Of a DNA stretch of 25,230 bases, positions 23,492 through 25,230 are shown piece after piece (the stretch's first letter is position 1; the number at the start of each line of letters is the position of its first letter). A model generated the notes under the pieces. That model did not search any database and was not told the origin of the DNA. It saw only the letters and a list, made by a program, of their open reading frames with translations. Source of the stretch: JAHFOW01 sp046350595 (GTDB taxonomy: Bacteria; Planctomycetota; Brocadiia; Brocadiales; Brocadiaceae). The position numbers and the translations under genes were made by a program. The stretch is taken from assembly GCA_046350595.1 (NCBI GenBank), contig JAXMAC010000043.1, forward strand, positions 1 through 25,230, given 5' to 3'.

Positions 23492-23515
23492 TGTTATGAC
23501 GCGTCTGTCATAACA
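23492..23515. promoter_or_regulatory. Perfect 9-bp inverted repeat, candidate operator or leader hairpin
   Basis: TGTTATGAC, a 6-nt centre (GCGTCT) and GTCATAACA. It lies about 45 bp downstream of the predicted transcript start of the NYN-rnc unit. No T-run follows, so it is not a terminator. It could be a dimeric repressor site, or an RNA hairpin that RNase III itself cleaves in autoregulation. Confidence 0.55.
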
Positions 23516-23660
23516 GTAAAATGTTCTTTGAATTTGTAAATTATTTTTATTTTACCTACCTAATTTTTTTTCAAAGAGTAGTTTTTATTCAAATTTTCAA
23601 GTTAGGTATTTATACACAATCTTCGCCGTATTTAAGTATTTATGAGAAAGGAAGATATAC

Positions 23661-24197
23661 ATGGTAGGTGGACGAATCAAAGGACATCAGCAGAGAGTTG
23701 GTATATTTGTTGATGTTCAGAATATGTTTTATTCGGCAAAGGCGTTACACCAATCAAAAATTGATTATAGTAAACTTTTATTAGAAATTGTAGGTGATAG
23801 AAATCTTATCCGCGCAATTGCTTATGTGGTGCAAAAACCTGATGTTGACCAATCGAGCTTTACTGATGCATTGAGCCGATTGGGATATGAAATTAAATCG
23901 AAGGAGCTCCGATTACGTCCCGATGGTACAGCAAAAGGAGATTGGGACATGGGGATAGCAATTGATTCCATTGCAATTGCACCGAAATTGGATACGGTTG
24001 TGCTGGTTACTGGAGATGGAGACTTTGTGCCGCTTGTGGAAATGTTGAAGGCTCACGGTTGCAGGGTAGAAGTTGTTTCATTCAGGCGGAGTACGGCTAT
24101 TGAACTAATCAATGCAGCAACAAAATACACTGCAATAGAAGAGTCGATGTTGTTTAAGGAAAGAAAATTCCAAAGAAATGATACTCCAAACGAATAG
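23661..24197 (+). CDS. NYN-domain (PIN-like) ribonuclease, LabA/DUF88 family
   Basis: NYN domains are PIN-like metal-dependent ribonucleases. Motifs in order: VGIFVDVQNMF (Asp18, Asn21), a central KGDWDMGIAID (Asp94, Asp96, Asp102) and VLVTGDGDFVPLV (Asp119, Asp121), which give the usual acidic metal site. Residues 1-11 are basic and Gly-rich. At 178 aa it is a single-domain protein. ATG 23661 has AAAGGAAG upstream. Its last 20 bp overlap the start of rnc, so the two nucleases are translationally coupled and likely act on the same RNA pathway. The RNA target is unknown. Confidence 0.88.
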   Translation: MVGGRIKGHQQRVGIFVDVQNMFYSAKALHQSKIDYSKLLLEIVGDRNLIRAIAYVVQKPDVDQSSFTDALSRLGYEIKSKELRLRPDGTAKGDWDMGIAIDSIAIAPKLDTVVLVTGDGDFVPLVEMLKAHGCRVEVVSFRRSTAIELINAATKYTAIEESMLFKERKFQRNDTPNE

Positions 24198-24912
24198 TCG
24201 TATAAATCCGGAAAAACTCAATGAGTGCCAACTAACCATAGGGTATTCTTTTCATAACATTATCGTGCTTGAAAAGGCGCTAACCCATACCTCATGCCGA
24301 TTGGAAAATAATTTTTCCAACGAACGATTGGAATTTTTGGGTGACGCTGTGCTGGGGATGATTATTTCGGATTATCTTTACAGGACTTTGCCCCAGTGTA
24401 GCGAGGGTGAATTAACAAAAATAAAATCTGTGGTAGTAAGTCAGTCGACCCTTGCCAGGGTTAGTTTGGAGGCAAACTTAAAAGAATTCCTTTTTGTAGG
24501 AAGGGGTTTGAACGACATAAATTTATTTCCCAAATCGCTTCTTGCCAATGTTTTTGAGGCAATCATAGGCGCCATATACCTCGACGGCGGTCTTGATGCG
24601 GCATATAATTTTACCATAAAATACTTAAAGAAGGAAATTGACACTGTCTGTAATAACCAGCACGAGAAGAATTACAAGTCTATTCTACAACAATATAGTC
24701 AAAAGGAATTCGGCGTAACGCCAGGTTATCAGGTTTTGCAGCAAATCGGCCCGGACCATGGCAAGTCGTTTGAGGTAATTGTACTGATAAAAGGTAACGA
24801 ATACGGGAAGGGATGGGGTAAAAGTAAAAAAGAAGCAGAGCAGTTTGCTGCCAAAGAAACGGTCAGAATGCTTGTGCCTGATTTGCTCGATGAAAATAAA
24901 GGTTATTCCTAG
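24178..24912 (+). CDS. rnc: Ribonuclease III
   Basis: RNase III cuts double-stranded RNA in rRNA and mRNA processing. The signature ERLEFLGDAVLG (residues 49-60; Glu49, Glu52, Asp56), EGELTKIKS and the second acidic site are present, followed by a C-terminal dsRNA-binding domain (about 165-232: NYKSILQQYSQ ... GKGWGKSKKEAEQFAAKE). The second metal site reads LANVFEAIIGAIYLDGG, with Asn124 in place of the Asp114 of E. coli while Glu127 is kept; Asn occurs in some other bacterial lineages. ATG 24178 lies within the NYN gene. At 244 aa it is full length. Confidence 0.95.
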   Translation: MILQTNSRINPEKLNECQLTIGYSFHNIIVLEKALTHTSCRLENNFSNERLEFLGDAVLGMIISDYLYRTLPQCSEGELTKIKSVVVSQSTLARVSLEANLKEFLFVGRGLNDINLFPKSLLANVFEAIIGAIYLDGGLDAAYNFTIKYLKKEIDTVCNNQHEKNYKSILQQYSQKEFGVTPGYQVLQQIGPDHGKSFEVIVLIKGNEYGKGWGKSKKEAEQFAAKETVRMLVPDLLDENKGYS

Positions 24913-24933
24913 AGCAGCAAAGCCGCAACCAAG

Positions 24934-24953
24934 TCCCCCTTAACAAAGGGGGA
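24934..24953. repeat. 8-bp hairpin TCCCCCTT/AAGGGGGA
   Basis: A TCCCCCTT-AACA-AAGGGGGA stem-loop lies 21 bp after the rnc stop, followed by ACCAAGGGGG. CCCCCTTT-type hairpins of this kind are common dispersed repeats. No T-run follows on the plus strand, so terminator function is doubtful. Confidence 0.6.
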
Positions 24954-25032
24954 CCAAGGGGGTTGTAAAAAAAACTCACAAAAAAAGAAGTTTTTACTAA
25001 GGTAATACTATATCGTTATTCAATATATTGTT

Positions 25033-25090
25033 AACCCCGTAGGGGTGGCATGGTATCAATATTTTCGCAATATTTCACCCCTACGGGGTT
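25033..25090. repeat. 15-bp perfect inverted repeat with nested hairpin (MITE/REP-like)
   Basis: AACCCCGTAGGGGTG (25033-25047) and CACCCCTACGGGGTT (25076-25090) flank 28 bp that hold an AATATT-TTCGC-AATATT hairpin. Flanking CAATATATTG and GAATATTG extend the symmetry imperfectly. It occupies the gap after rnc; no transposase is present. Confidence 0.7.
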
Positions 25091-25124
25091 GAATATTGTG
25101 TTGTTTTCTTTCTATAACCATGTC

Positions 25125-25137
25125 ATCCCTTCGGGAT
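25125..25137 (+). terminator. Short hairpin ATCCC-TTC-GGGAT followed by TTT
   Basis: The 5-bp stem is short, and the T-tract overlaps its end. It could be a weak terminator for rnc about 210 bp downstream, or another unit of the palindromic repeat cluster that starts at 25033. Confidence 0.3.
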
Positions 25138-25219
25138 TTTCCCGTCTGCGTGTTTTCCCTATGAGCTTTTAACTATTCTGAGAAAACATCCTCTTTCAGT
25201 TTCGCTGAAGAATAAAAGA

Positions 25220-25230
25220 GTAGAGACGCA
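25220..25230. repeat. Partial GTAGAGAC element cut by the window edge
   Basis: GTAGAGACGCA at the very end resembles the left arm of the inverted repeat at 101-129. The right arm, if any, lies outside the window. Confidence 0.4.

Larger units (their letters stand above)
23208..23660. other. AT-rich divergent control region between pheA and the NYN gene
   Basis: This 453-bp stretch has no coding sequence I can support. It holds a plus-strand promoter (23416-23443), a perfect 9-bp inverted repeat (23492-23515), and two copies of TGACAGTCGA/TTGACTGTCA in inverse orientation (23298-23307 and 23416-23425, one mismatch) about 110 bp apart. A small palindrome CGTAAGTTTACG lies near 23277. A minus-strand promoter for pheA must also lie here, but none is convincing. 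Confidence 0.6.

Noticed and set aside
24934..24963. Intrinsic terminator for rnc
   Set aside because: The stem is good, but no T-tract follows on the plus strand; a dispersed repeat is the simpler reading.

Overview
The window looks like chromosome of an anammox planctomycete (order Brocadiales, Brocadia/Jettenia/Kuenenia type). This is inferred from the gene content: an exported octaheme cytochrome of the hydroxylamine-oxidoreductase (HAO) family, a GNW-type EF-P, split coenzyme A genes, many GTG/TTG starts, moderate GC, and gaps full of short palindromic repeats. No database search was possible, so genus and species remain open. A tRNA-Sec shows that the host decodes UGA as selenocysteine.

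Layout. (1) 1-2760, plus strand: an octaheme HAO-like cytochrome c and an exported cysteine-rich protein made of two copies of a four-CXXC module, separated by repeat-rich gaps. (2) 2816-8366, minus strand: folD, a family 2 glycosyltransferase, hemW, efp, a polyprenyl diphosphate synthase and a TPR lipoprotein, probably read from a good promoter just upstream of folD. (3) 8488-11135, plus strand: a near-consensus promoter drives a fused IspH-UbiA protein, a DUF502 membrane protein and selC (tRNA-Sec). hypF (11302-13704) follows. (4) 13768-23207, minus strand: a long housekeeping cluster, pheA-tpiA-secG-yicC-gmk-coaC-dut-ftsK-rimO-pgsA, with several overlapping stop/start junctions. (5) 23208-25230, plus strand: an AT-rich control region with a promoter and a perfect 9-bp inverted repeat, then a NYN-domain nuclease gene overlapping rnc (RNase III), then repeats.

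How the genes fit together. Isoprenoid metabolism appears twice: IspH makes IPP/DMAPP, the polyprenyl synthase elongates them, and the UbiA-like domain fused to IspH would be expected to use a prenyl diphosphate. One-carbon metabolism (FolD), translation (EF-P, RimO, tRNA-Sec), envelope functions (PgsA, SecG, FtsK, lipoprotein) and RNA processing (YicC, NYN, RNase III) make up most of the rest.

The most unusual points are: the IspH-UbiA fusion, whose first aspartate motif is degenerate; a FolD with Gln and Glu where the cyclohydrolase Lys and Asp should be; two in-frame insertions in HypF that look derived from a dispersed genomic repeat; an HAO-like protein with Asp-Val in place of the active-site Asp-His pair; the duplicated cysteine-rich exported protein; and the NYN/RNase III pair behind a palindromic leader. 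I found no mobile element, no CRISPR array and no obvious defence system.
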